A stretch of DNA of 7,592 bases from an uncultured Eubacteriales bacterium. Lineage in GTDB: Bacteria > Bacillota > Clostridia > Oscillospirales > CAG-272. Below the pieces are notes generated by a model. The model had not been told where the DNA came from and made no database searches. It was given only the letters and a program-made list of their open reading frames with translations. The stretch covers positions 1 through 7,592 of the forward strand of contig CAKSLR010000065.1 in the NCBI GenBank assembly GCA_934467435.1, in the 5' to 3' direction. Shown here piece by piece: positions 1 to 5,561 of the stretch (its first letter is position 1; each line of letters opens with the position of its first letter). The position numbers were made by a program, and so were the translations under genes.

Positions 1-899
1 ACAATATGCAGCCGCCTTACACCGTCAAAAAAGTCATCGGTGATGCCGTCGCTCTCGTAGCAGGGCAATCCGTTTTTCTCCCTGCCGTTCAGGGCGGCGA
101 GAAATGCCTGCGGCTGCTCATGAATCTCCTTTTTCATAAAGGTTTCGTAGCCGCCGCGCTCTGCCGCACTATGCTGCATATCGGTGCGGATATAGGCGGG
201 CGGAAAGGATACCGCCGGGGAGGAATAAAGCAGAATGTCCCCCTCGGGGCACAGTCGTGCCACCACTCCCTCATCAGGAATGGCGTAGGTGTTGCTGTAG
301 GGGAGCAGGGCTGTCAGATCGGAGGCAAGGTACGCGCCGTCCTCCCCCCGGCAAAGAAGCAGGGGACTGTCCTTGCGTACCGCGTAAATCTCGCCCGGGC
401 GGTCGGAAAACAAAATGGCAAAGGCATAGGAGCCCCGCAGGAGCGGCAGTACCTGAAATATGGCGGCCGTCGGATCTTCACACGCCGCATAGGCGCGGGC
501 GAATAACGCCGCCGCCACTTCGGTGTCGGTTTCGGATAAGAAGGTGATTCCTTCTTTTTCCAGCGCCACGCGCCATTCCTTTTCGTTTTCGATAATGCCG
601 TTGTGCACCAGGGTCACGCGCTCCGCGGTGTGGGGGTGCGCGTTGCGTTCGCTCACACCGCCGTGGGTCGCCCACCGGGTATGCCCGATGGCACACCGGG
701 CGTGTACCCCATCGCACTCGTGTTTCGCTTTTTCTTCTAAGGCGGCAATCCTGCCGCAGCTTTTTACGGTAATTGTGCCGTGCTCCGTTTGTGCCGCAAA
801 GCCCGCGGAATCATATCCGCGGTATTCGAGGACCGTAAGCCCCGCAAGAATCTTCGGAATCGCGTCATTCTTGCCCGTATAACCGATAATTCCACACAT
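1..899 (-). CDS. glmS: Glutamine--fructose-6-phosphate aminotransferase, N-terminal 299 codons (3' end outside window)
   Basis: GlmS makes glucosamine-6-phosphate from fructose-6-phosphate and glutamine, the first committed step to UDP-GlcNAc for peptidoglycan, in the cytoplasm. The translation opens MCGIIGYTG, where Cys2 becomes the N-terminal glutaminase nucleophile. It continues with RGYDSAG (27-33), HTRWATHG (73-80), HNGIIEN (99-105) and TDTEV (124-128), all hallmarks of the class II glutamine amidotransferase domain. Near residue 255 comes MKKEIHEQP, the linker into the sugar-isomerase (SIS) half. The frame then runs off the window at RRLHI, so most of the roughly 600-residue family length is missing here. 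The ATG at 899-897 has a GGAGG 8 nt upstream. It is the third gene of the glmM operon and lies behind a glmS ribozyme, which independently supports the identity. No frameshift is seen in the visible part. Confidence 0.97.
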   Translation of the reverse strand, partial: MCGIIGYTGKNDAIPKILAGLTVLEYRGYDSAGFAAQTEHGTITVKSCGRIAALEEKAKHECDGVHARCAIGHTRWATHGGVSERNAHPHTAERVTLVHNGIIENEKEWRVALEKEGITFLSETDTEVAAALFARAYAACEDPTAAIFQVLPLLRGSYAFAILFSDRPGEIYAVRKDSPLLLCRGEDGAYLASDLTALLPYSNTYAIPDEGVVARLCPEGDILLYSSPAVSFPPAYIRTDMQHSAAERGGYETFMKKEIHEQPQAFLAALNGREKNGLPCYESDGITDDFFDGVRRLHI

Positions 900-904
900 G
901 GATA

Positions 905-934
905 AAACCTCCGTAAGCGGAGCGAAAACGCTCC
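905..934 (-). promoter_or_regulatory. Two mutually exclusive hairpins over the glmS Shine-Dalgarno
   Basis: Between the ribozyme and the glmS start the minus strand can fold in two ways that share bases. One hairpin is GGAGCG-TTTT-CGCTCC (919-934). The other is CTCCG-CTTA-CGGAG (909-922), whose 3' arm contains GGAG of the Shine-Dalgarno (908-912). Because 919-922 belongs to both stems, only one can form at a time. The first leaves the ribosome binding site free and the second hides it. The base pairing is seen in the sequence; a regulatory role is inference, and the stems are short. Confidence 0.4.
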
Positions 935-997
935 CCGTCGGGGGGATGTTGATGCGGGAAGCCTGTCGCTTCGCGTGATTGTAATAGAGTGAAATAG

Positions 998-1125
998 GCG
1001 CGTGTTTTGTCAGGTGGTTACCCGCCTGCTTTGTCACGCGCTGCGGCGTATTTCCGCCGGGGAGACATCCGCCGAATCTTCGATCATCTCCCGCCTCGTC
1101 AACCGCCCTGCGGCGGTCTGGCGCT
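998..1125 (-). ncRNA. glmS ribozyme: glmS ribozyme / riboswitch
   Basis: This is a self-cleaving RNA that uses glucosamine-6-phosphate as cofactor; the cleaved downstream mRNA is then degraded, giving feedback control of GlmS. Reading the minus strand, the invariant AGCGCCAGA starts at 1125, with the expected scissile bond between A (1125) and G (1124). P1 follows as CCGCC-GCAG-GGCGG. Next come the conserved core TTGACGAGG (1102-1094) and TTCGGCGGATG with CTCC (1076-1060). A hairpin CGGCG-loop-CGCCG is next. P3 is closed by GCGCGTG and CACGCGC (the latter at 998-1004). P4 is CAGGCGG-GTAA-CCACCTG, with one mismatch and a GNRA loop. The order matches my recollection of the Bacillus subtilis ribozyme. 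It begins about 50 nt after the acetyltransferase stop and ends about 100 nt before the glmS ATG. The 3' boundary is set by the P3 arm. Confidence 0.95.
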
Positions 1126-1173
1126 CTCCTGCCCGGATCGGGGGTGTTTTTTCGCGCAAGGTGCGTTTTGCGC

Positions 1174-1848
1174 TCAGATTTTCCTGATGATATGGTTTTG
1201 GTCTTTGTAAATGCTGTCCTCGGGGATCCATCCGCGCACCGAGGAAAGCGGGTAAACGCGCGTGTCATGCCCAATGACGGTGCCGGGATTCAGAACGCTG
1301 TTGCAGCCGACTTCCACATGGTCGGCAAGAAAGGCACCGCATTTTTTGCGCCCGGTATCCACTGCGCCTTCCGGCGTGCGGATCCGAACTATGGTCTTGT
1401 CGCTCTTGACGTTGGAGGTTACCGCCCCGGCGCCCATGTGGGCTTTGTAACCGAGAACAGAGTCGCCGACATAGTTGAAGTGCGGCACCTGCACCCCGTC
1501 AAACAGAATACAGTTTTTCAGTTCGACCGAGTTGCCGACCACCGCCCCGCGCCCGACCAGCGCCGCCGAGCGGATGAAGGCACCGTGGCGCACTTCCGCT
1601 TCTTCTCCGATGATGCATGGGGCACCGAGGAAAGCGGTCGGGGCGACGGTTGCCGTGCGGGCAACAAAAACGCCTGGCATGATTTCCTCGTATCGGTCGC
1701 GCGGCAGCGTTGCCGCAATCGCGGCAAGAATTTCGGGGATGTGGGCAAGCGCCTCCCACGGGTAGGTGTATGCCATGAGGTAGGGGTAGGCAAGGGAAGT
1801 TTCCGCTTCGCGGAACAGGGATGCCGTCCGCAGCATTTCGTCTTTCAT
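1174..1848 (-). CDS. Stand-alone GlmU-C-like glucosamine-1-phosphate N-acetyltransferase (left-handed beta-helix)
   Basis: The 224-residue product probably transfers acetyl from acetyl-CoA to GlcN-1-P, giving GlcNAc-1-P, as the C-terminal half of GlmU does. Residues about 60-205 show hexapeptide-repeat periodicity typical of a left-handed beta-helix. Aligned by eye with E. coli GlmU, the spacing places R93, K111, H123, Y126 and N146 on R333, K351, H363, Y366 and N386, the acetyltransferase active site. HFNYVGDS and GAGAVTSN correspond to HLTYLGDA and GAGTITCN. There is no N-terminal uridylyltransferase domain and no room for one: residues 1-55 look helical and carry no nucleotide-binding GxGTRM loop. 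Its ATG overlaps the glmM stop as ATGA, with only a weak AGGAAGGG-like site 14 nt upstream, so translational coupling is likely. Its neighbours, glmM and glmS, fit the pathway. It could instead be a related sugar acetyltransferase, but the retained catalytic set argues for the GlmU activity. Confidence 0.85.
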   Translation of the reverse strand: MKDEMLRTASLFREAETSLAYPYLMAYTYPWEALAHIPEILAAIAATLPRDRYEEIMPGVFVARTATVAPTAFLGAPCIIGEEAEVRHGAFIRSAALVGRGAVVGNSVELKNCILFDGVQVPHFNYVGDSVLGYKAHMGAGAVTSNVKSDKTIVRIRTPEGAVDTGRKKCGAFLADHVEVGCNSVLNPGTVIGHDTRVYPLSSVRGWIPEDSIYKDQNHIIRKI

Positions 1849-3218
1849 TGTCCGTCCGTCAACCCTTCCTCCCGGATCACCGAGATCACTTCGTCCCCAT
1901 ACCGCTCACATAGGGTGTGGTTATCCCCTTCCACCATCACACGCACCACCGGCTCCGTGCCGCTTTCGCGCAGAAGAATTCTGCCGCTGCCCGCAAGACG
2001 GGCGCGGATCTCTTCCACTTTTGCCGTCACCGCCCCGTTTTCGCGTACGGCGCTTTTGCTTGCTACACGGACGTTTTTCAGTACCTGCGGGTACATTTTT
2101 ACGGGGGCTGCCAGATGGCTGAGCGGCTGCTTTTCCGAAATCATGGCTTCCATCACCTTAATGGCGGTCAGAATCCCGTCGCCGGTTGTGGCATACTTAC
2201 TCAGAATAATATGCCCCGATTGTTCGCCGCCGATACAGTTGCCGGTGGCAACCATGTTTTCATACACATATTTATCCCCGACCGTGGTCTGCTCATAGCG
2301 GATGCCCGCCTCATCCAGCGCCCGATAAAGACCGAGATTGGACATAATGGTGGTCACAACGGTATTGTTTGCCAGGGCGCCTTTTTTCTGCATTTCGCGC
2401 GCAAGGATATACATGATGTGATCCCCGTTTACCACTTCACCCCTCTCATCCACGGCAATGCAGCGGTCGGCATCTCCGTCAAAGGCAAAGCCGAGATCCA
2501 GGTGATTGTCGCGCACAAAGGCAGAGAGGGACTCAATGTGTGTCGAGCCGGCGTCACGGTTGATGTTCAGGCCGTCCGGGGAGGCGTGAATGACGTGGGT
2601 CTTGGCGCCGAGAGCGTCAAACACGCTCTTGGCAATCATCCAGGCGCTGCCGTTGGCGCAGTCAAGCCCGATATTGTACTGCTTGAATGAATAGAGCGAA
2701 AGGGAAATGAGATAACCGATATAGCGGTTTCTGCCGGCAGCGTAATCCACGATGCAGCCGATATGCTCGCCCGAGGCAAAGGGAATATCCGTCATCCCTT
2801 CCGGCAGGGGATAGACCCCGTCGATGTACGCCTCAATTTTTTCTATGGTAACGTCATCCATCTTCTCCCCATGGGAGTTGACCAGCTTGATGCCGTTATC
2901 ATAGTAGGGGTTGTGACTGGCGGAGATCATCACGCCGCAGTCAAAATTTTCACTTGCGGTCACATAAGATACGCTGGGGGTCGTTGTTACATGCAGCATA
3001 TACGCATCGGCGCCGGAGGCGGTCAGCCCCGCTACGATCGCGTATTCAAACATATAACTGGAGCGGCGTGTATCTTTGCCGATGACAATACGCACCCGGC
3101 GGGAAGTGCCGGCGGCGTAATACCAGCCGAGAAAACGCCCGATCCGATAAGCGTGTGCGGATGTCAGTGTGACCCCTGCTTCTCCGCGGAACCCATCGGT
3201 ACCGAAATACTTGGACAT
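1845..3218 (-). CDS. glmM: Phosphoglucosamine mutase
   Basis: GlmM interconverts glucosamine-6-phosphate and glucosamine-1-phosphate in the cytoplasm, supplying the peptidoglycan precursor UDP-GlcNAc. The 457-residue product matches the family length of about 450. It shows the N-terminal YFGTDGFRG (4-12), the catalytic loop ISASHNP (98-104, phosphoserine S101), the Mg2+ loop DGDADR (247-252), the sugar-recognition GEQSGH (331-336) and the C-terminal phosphate-binding RESGTEP (417-423), so all four alpha-D-phosphohexomutase domains are present. I chose the ATG at 3218 because AAGGAGG lies 8 nt upstream and MSKYFGTDG is the usual GlmM N terminus. An in-frame upstream extension to 3299 would run into the promoter. 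It is first in the operon, about 65 nt downstream of the predicted transcription start, and its TGA overlaps the next start codon. Confidence 0.97.
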   Translation of the reverse strand: MSKYFGTDGFRGEAGVTLTSAHAYRIGRFLGWYYAAGTSRRVRIVIGKDTRRSSYMFEYAIVAGLTASGADAYMLHVTTTPSVSYVTASENFDCGVMISASHNPYYDNGIKLVNSHGEKMDDVTIEKIEAYIDGVYPLPEGMTDIPFASGEHIGCIVDYAAGRNRYIGYLISLSLYSFKQYNIGLDCANGSAWMIAKSVFDALGAKTHVIHASPDGLNINRDAGSTHIESLSAFVRDNHLDLGFAFDGDADRCIAVDERGEVVNGDHIMYILAREMQKKGALANNTVVTTIMSNLGLYRALDEAGIRYEQTTVGDKYVYENMVATGNCIGGEQSGHIILSKYATTGDGILTAIKVMEAMISEKQPLSHLAAPVKMYPQVLKNVRVASKSAVRENGAVTAKVEEIRARLAGSGRILLRESGTEPVVRVMVEGDNHTLCERYGDEVISVIREEGLTDGQ

Positions 3219-3289
3219 AGTTTTTTCCTCCTTCAACGAATGAAAACGCACCTTCCCGAGCATCGCCCGGAGAAAAACAACCGTAGTAC

Positions 3290-3318
3290 AGTATAGCATA
3301 TTCCACTTAGAGTGTCAA
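3290..3318 (-). promoter_or_regulatory. Sigma-A promoter of the glmM operon
   Basis: On the minus strand a perfect -35 TTGACA (3318-3313) is followed by a 17-nt spacer and TATACT (3295-3290), one mismatch from consensus. The expected start is near 3283, leaving a leader of about 65 nt that ends in the strong glmM ribosome binding site. AT-rich sequence with T-runs lies upstream (about 3330-3425) and could act as an UP element. No other comparable promoter is seen before glmS, so the three genes are probably co-transcribed. Confidence 0.88.
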
Positions 3319-3352
3319 GACAGTTTCCCTTGGCAGTATGCACAAAAAAATA

Positions 3353-3371
3353 AAAAAGCTTTTCGCTTTTT
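3353..3371. repeat. AT-rich inverted repeat between terminator and glmM promoter
   Basis: AAAAAGC and GCTTTTT form a 7-bp stem around a 5-nt loop, with T-rich sequence after it on the minus strand. It resembles a weak bidirectional terminator, but the stem has only two GC pairs. It could be a backup terminator for the upstream unit or simply part of the AT-rich upstream region of the glmM promoter. The rest of 3372-3422 is AT-rich with no gene that I can support. Confidence 0.3.
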
Positions 3372-3422
3372 GTAAAATAAGCCAAAAAACGGACGGCTTT
3401 ACGAAAAAAACGCAAGAAATAC

Positions 3423-3447
3423 GAAAAAGCACCCGCGTGCGGGTGCT
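3423..3447 (-). terminator. Rho-independent terminator of the membrane protein / lipoprotein unit
   Basis: On the minus strand AGCACCCG-CACG-CGGGTGCT forms an 8-bp GC-rich stem with a 4-nt loop (3447-3428), followed directly by TTTTT and then CG. It separates the upstream minus-strand unit from the glmM promoter about 105 nt further on. The lipoprotein reading frame runs through this stem without a stop, which is one reason to consider that gene broken. Confidence 0.85.
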
Positions 3448-3666
3448 TGGGTATGATTGTCGTCTGCTGATCCGATGGTCAATATCATCCACGCGGGTTT
3501 TCCGGGGAGATTCTCGATATTTTTCCTCCCAAGCCTCCTGCAGGGCAGCCATGGCAGTGGTAACGGTTTCATCCTACGTGCGGTCGGCTGCGCTGTCCGA
3601 AGGCATCCCGGTGCAACCGCCGAGTACGATAAGAAAAAGCAGAAGCGAAGCGGTAAGCCGTCTTAT
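3448..3666 (-). pseudogene. Degraded small lipoprotein gene (no ATG, in-frame TAG, no stop before terminator)
   Basis: Six bases after the stop of the 134-residue membrane protein, the same frame reads (I/M)RRLTASLLLFLIVLGGCTG. This is a classic lipoprotein signal peptide: positive n-region, hydrophobic core and lipobox LGGC, with the lipidated Cys at 3615-3613. The codon where ATG is expected is ATA (3666-3664), with GAGG about 11 nt upstream. The frame stops at TAG (3576-3574) after 30 codons. Beyond it the frame continues with protein-like sequence: DETVTTAMAALQEAWEEKY, then a basic stretch. It then meets no stop before the terminator. Three departures from a normal gene (start, amber codon, end) suggest a pseudogene. 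Alternatives are a 30-codon lipopeptide started at ATA, amber readthrough, or sequencing errors. The function of the intact ancestor is unknown, and the 3' boundary given is the terminator stem, not a stop codon. Confidence 0.55.
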
Positions 3667-3672
3667 CGGTCT

Positions 3673-4077
3673 TTATACCTCGTTCCCGGCGGCGGGTTTA
3701 TCACAGGAATAAATGGGGTGAACCAGATTGCCGTCAAAGTAGTATCCGCGCAGAATGCCGCGACGCAAAATCCGCCGGATCCGGCGGGAGACCTTCTTGC
3801 GGGAAATGCGAAGGCGGGCGGCGATGGCGTCCACCTCATAAATTTTGTCGTTTTCAATTGCGGCGGTGATTCGGGTCAGGGGAACCAGTTTGCCGAACTG
3901 CAACCAAAGCAGCGGCAGCCCCGGCAGCCCGACGCCGAGAATGACAATGGAAATAATCATCAGAACAAGGTTTCTGCCGGCGCTGACGCACAGCAGCGGA
4001 ATGGCGGCGATAAACAGCAAAGAGTAAAGCCCTGCTGCGATCGTCACGCTGGACAACATGGATTTCAGGGTTTTCAC
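3673..4077 (-). CDS. Small membrane protein with C-terminal winged-helix-like domain, function unknown
   Basis: I do not recognise this 134-residue protein as a named gene. It has two predicted transmembrane helices (about 11-32 and 37-60). A basic cytoplasmic-looking domain follows (about 67-117) that reads like a winged helix-turn-helix: AIENDKIYEVDAIAARLRIS, then KKVSRRIRRILRRG, then ILRGYYFDGNLVHP. Such membrane-tethered winged-helix domains occur in hypothetical proteins of Clostridia. They may bind DNA or a protein partner; this is inference. I chose the GTG at 4077 because AAGGGAG lies 8 nt upstream; the ATG at 4059 has no such site. The frame stays open far upstream, but that is the antisense of rhaA. 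It has its own promoter and is followed by the lipoprotein remnant, so the two probably formed one unit. Confidence 0.75.
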   Translation of the reverse strand: MKTLKSMLSSVTIAAGLYSLLFIAAIPLLCVSAGRNLVLMIISIVILGVGLPGLPLLWLQFGKLVPLTRITAAIENDKIYEVDAIAARLRISRKKVSRRIRRILRRGILRGYYFDGNLVHPIYSCDKPAAGNEV

Positions 4078-4111
4078 GACGTCCGCTCCCTTCTTTTCGT
4101 ATAACACACAT

Positions 4112-4140
4112 TTTATATCACAAAACGCCGATTCTGTCAA
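4112..4140 (-). promoter_or_regulatory. Sigma-A promoter of the membrane protein gene
   Basis: On the minus strand TTGACA (4140-4135) is separated by exactly 17 nt from TATAAA (4117-4112), five of six matches to the -10 consensus. The leader to the GTG start is short, about 28 nt, and contains the AAGGGAG ribosome binding site. It is divergent from the rhaA promoter; the two -35 boxes are separated by 40 bp. Confidence 0.82.
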
Positions 4141-4180
4141 TAGAGAAAGTGTAAAAATATTCGCGCCCCCCGAAAAAGTC

Positions 4181-4209
4181 TTGACAAGTTTCGCCACCGA
4201 TGCTATAAT
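4181..4209 (+). promoter_or_regulatory. Consensus sigma-A promoter of rhaA
   Basis: TTGACA (4181-4186), a 17-nt spacer and TATAAT (4204-4209) make a perfect consensus promoter, with the start expected near 4216. Such a promoter needs no activator, so any rhamnose control would have to be by repression or in the leader. I see no convincing catabolite-control (cre) site overlapping it. Confidence 0.92.
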
Positions 4210-4226
4210 AAAAGCGAAAATTTTGC

Positions 4227-4245
4227 CCATGCCGGACACGCATGG
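4227..4245 (+). repeat. Inverted repeat in the rhaA leader
   Basis: CCATGC, 7 nt, GCATGG lies about 11 nt after the predicted transcription start and about 25 nt before the start codon. It could be a repressor operator or an mRNA hairpin. Only the symmetry is seen; the role is inference, and a 6-bp repeat may arise by chance. Confidence 0.35.
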
Positions 4246-4269
4246 CACGCAATTCCAAGAAAGGGAAAA

Positions 4270-5517
4270 ATGATGACTCGTTTTGAAAGCGCGAAAGAAA
4301 AATATGCACGGCTTGGCGTTGATGTAGACCGGGCGCTTGCCACTCTTGCCGCGAAGGCAATCAGCCTGCATTGCTGGCAGGGGGATGATGTAACGGGATT
4401 TGAAGGAAGCGGGGAAGCGCTTTCCGGCGGCATTCAGACCACGGGAAACTACCCCGGCAAAGCGCGCAACCCCGAGGAACTGATGGCGGACTTCTGCCGT
4501 GCCATCTCTCTGATTCCCGGAAAAAAGAAAATCAGTCTGCACGCGTCGTACGCTATTTTTGAAGGGGAACATGTGGATCGCGACCGGCTGGAGCCGAAGC
4601 ATTTTGCCGCATGGGTGAAGTTTGCCCGTGAGCATCAACTCGGTATCGACTTCAACGCGACCTGCTTCAGCCACCCGATGGTGAAGGACGGCCTGACGCT
4701 TTCTTCTCCCGATGAGGAAGTGCGCCGTTTCTGGATCCGTCACTGCATTGCCTCCCGCCGCATTGCCGCCGCAATCGCGAAAGAACTCGGGCAGGATGTT
4801 GTCAATAACCTTTGGATTCCCGACGGTCTGAAGCATACGCCCGCCGACCGTCTCGGTCCCCGTCGCCGCCTGGCTGCCGCGCTGGATGAAATTTATGCAG
4901 AAAAACTGCCCGGCGTGATTGACTGTGTGGAAAGCAAAGTGTTCGGTATCGGCGTAGAGTCTTATACGACCGGCTCGAATGAGTTTTATCTTGCCTATGC
5001 TGCAAAACATTCCGGCGTTTATAACCTGCTGGATAACGGGCATTTCCACCCGACCGAGGTGGTTGCCGATAAGATTCCGTCTCTTTTGACCTTCTTCGAT
5101 AAAGTACCGTTGCACGTAACACACCCGGTGCGTTGGGATTCCGACCATGTGGTGGTGCTGGATGATGAGGTGCGGGATATTGCCAACGAAATCGTACGGT
5201 GCGACGCCATGGATCGGGTGCTGATCGGGCTGGATTATTTCGATGCCTCTATCAACCGCATTGCGGCATGGGTCATCGGCGCACGGAATATGGAGAAGGC
5301 GCTGCTCGGCGCTCTGTTGTTGCCGCACGCGAAACTGCGCGCCCTGCAGGATGCGGGTAACTTTACCGAAATGCTGATGCTGGAGGAAGAGTGCAAGACT
5401 CTCCCGCTCGGGGATATTTGGGAAAAATATTGCGCCGACCAAGGTGTTCCGGTGGATGAGAGTTGGTTTGAAACGGTTCGCCGTTACGAAAAAGAAGTAC
5501 TTTCCAAGCGGAAGTAA
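4270..5517 (+). CDS. rhaA: L-rhamnose isomerase
   Basis: RhaA converts L-rhamnose to L-rhamnulose, the first step of rhamnose breakdown, in the cytoplasm. The 415-residue product aligns by eye along its whole length with E. coli RhaA (419 residues). It carries SLHCWQGDDVTGFE (32-45), GGIQTTGNYPGKARN (53-67), FNATCFSHP (128-136), LWIPDGLK, VESKVFGIG, LDNGHFHPTE, HPVRWDSDHVV and IGLDYFDASINRIAAWVIG. Metal ligands are conserved by alignment: E221, D255, H282 and D322 (structural site); H258, D290 and D292 (catalytic site). The start is MM: ATG 4270 lies 4 nt and ATG 4273 lies 7 nt after AAGGG (4261-4265), so 4273 may be the one used. The gene stands alone between its own promoter and a strong terminator; no kinase, aldolase, transporter or regulator of rhamnose use is in the window. 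Confidence 0.97.
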   Translation: MMTRFESAKEKYARLGVDVDRALATLAAKAISLHCWQGDDVTGFEGSGEALSGGIQTTGNYPGKARNPEELMADFCRAISLIPGKKKISLHASYAIFEGEHVDRDRLEPKHFAAWVKFAREHQLGIDFNATCFSHPMVKDGLTLSSPDEEVRRFWIRHCIASRRIAAAIAKELGQDVVNNLWIPDGLKHTPADRLGPRRRLAAALDEIYAEKLPGVIDCVESKVFGIGVESYTTGSNEFYLAYAAKHSGVYNLLDNGHFHPTEVVADKIPSLLTFFDKVPLHVTHPVRWDSDHVVVLDDEVRDIANEIVRCDAMDRVLIGLDYFDASINRIAAWVIGARNMEKALLGALLLPHAKLRALQDAGNFTEMLMLEEECKTLPLGDIWEKYCADQGVPVDESWFETVRRYEKEVLSKRK

Positions 5518-5561
5518 GCGCATAGAAAAAAGCCCCCAGCCGGGGGCTTTTTTCTATGCGC
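5518..5561. terminator. Bidirectional terminator, perfect 20-bp inverted repeat
   Basis: Two 20-nt arms (5518-5537 and 5542-5561) are exact reverse complements around the loop AGCC. Each arm holds five C or G next to the loop, then an A6 or T6 run, then GCGCATAG or its complement. It therefore gives a GC stem plus U-run in both directions and ends rhaA and the convergent 635-residue gene. The repeat begins at the base after the rhaA TAA, and its right arm includes the last codons and TAG of the other gene. Confidence 0.95.

Noticed and set aside
1154..1173. Inverted repeat GCGCAA-N8-TTGCGC after the acetyltransferase stop, as a terminator
   Set aside because: On the minus strand it is followed by GAAAAAAC rather than a T-run, so it should not terminate; glmS can still be co-transcribed.
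1144..2298. Long plus-strand open frame of 384 codons
   Set aside because: It lies antisense to glmM and the acetyltransferase, both with full family motifs, and its translation shows no domain or ribosome binding site.
1917..3296. Plus-strand frames of 177-257 codons
   Set aside because: They are shadows of glmM; no start signals, and the composition mirrors the opposite-strand codons.
3574..3576. TAG reassigned as a sense codon
   Set aside because: The 635-residue gene ends with TAG next to its terminator, so TAG appears to be a normal stop here. The broken lipoprotein has other defects too.
4283..4298. Catabolite-control (cre) site at the start of rhaA
   Set aside because: The TGAAAGCG half matches but the other half does not.
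4078..5523. Minus-strand frame open upstream of the membrane protein, giving 616 codons in all
   Set aside because: This part is antisense to rhaA. The promoter and GTG with ribosome binding site define a much shorter gene.
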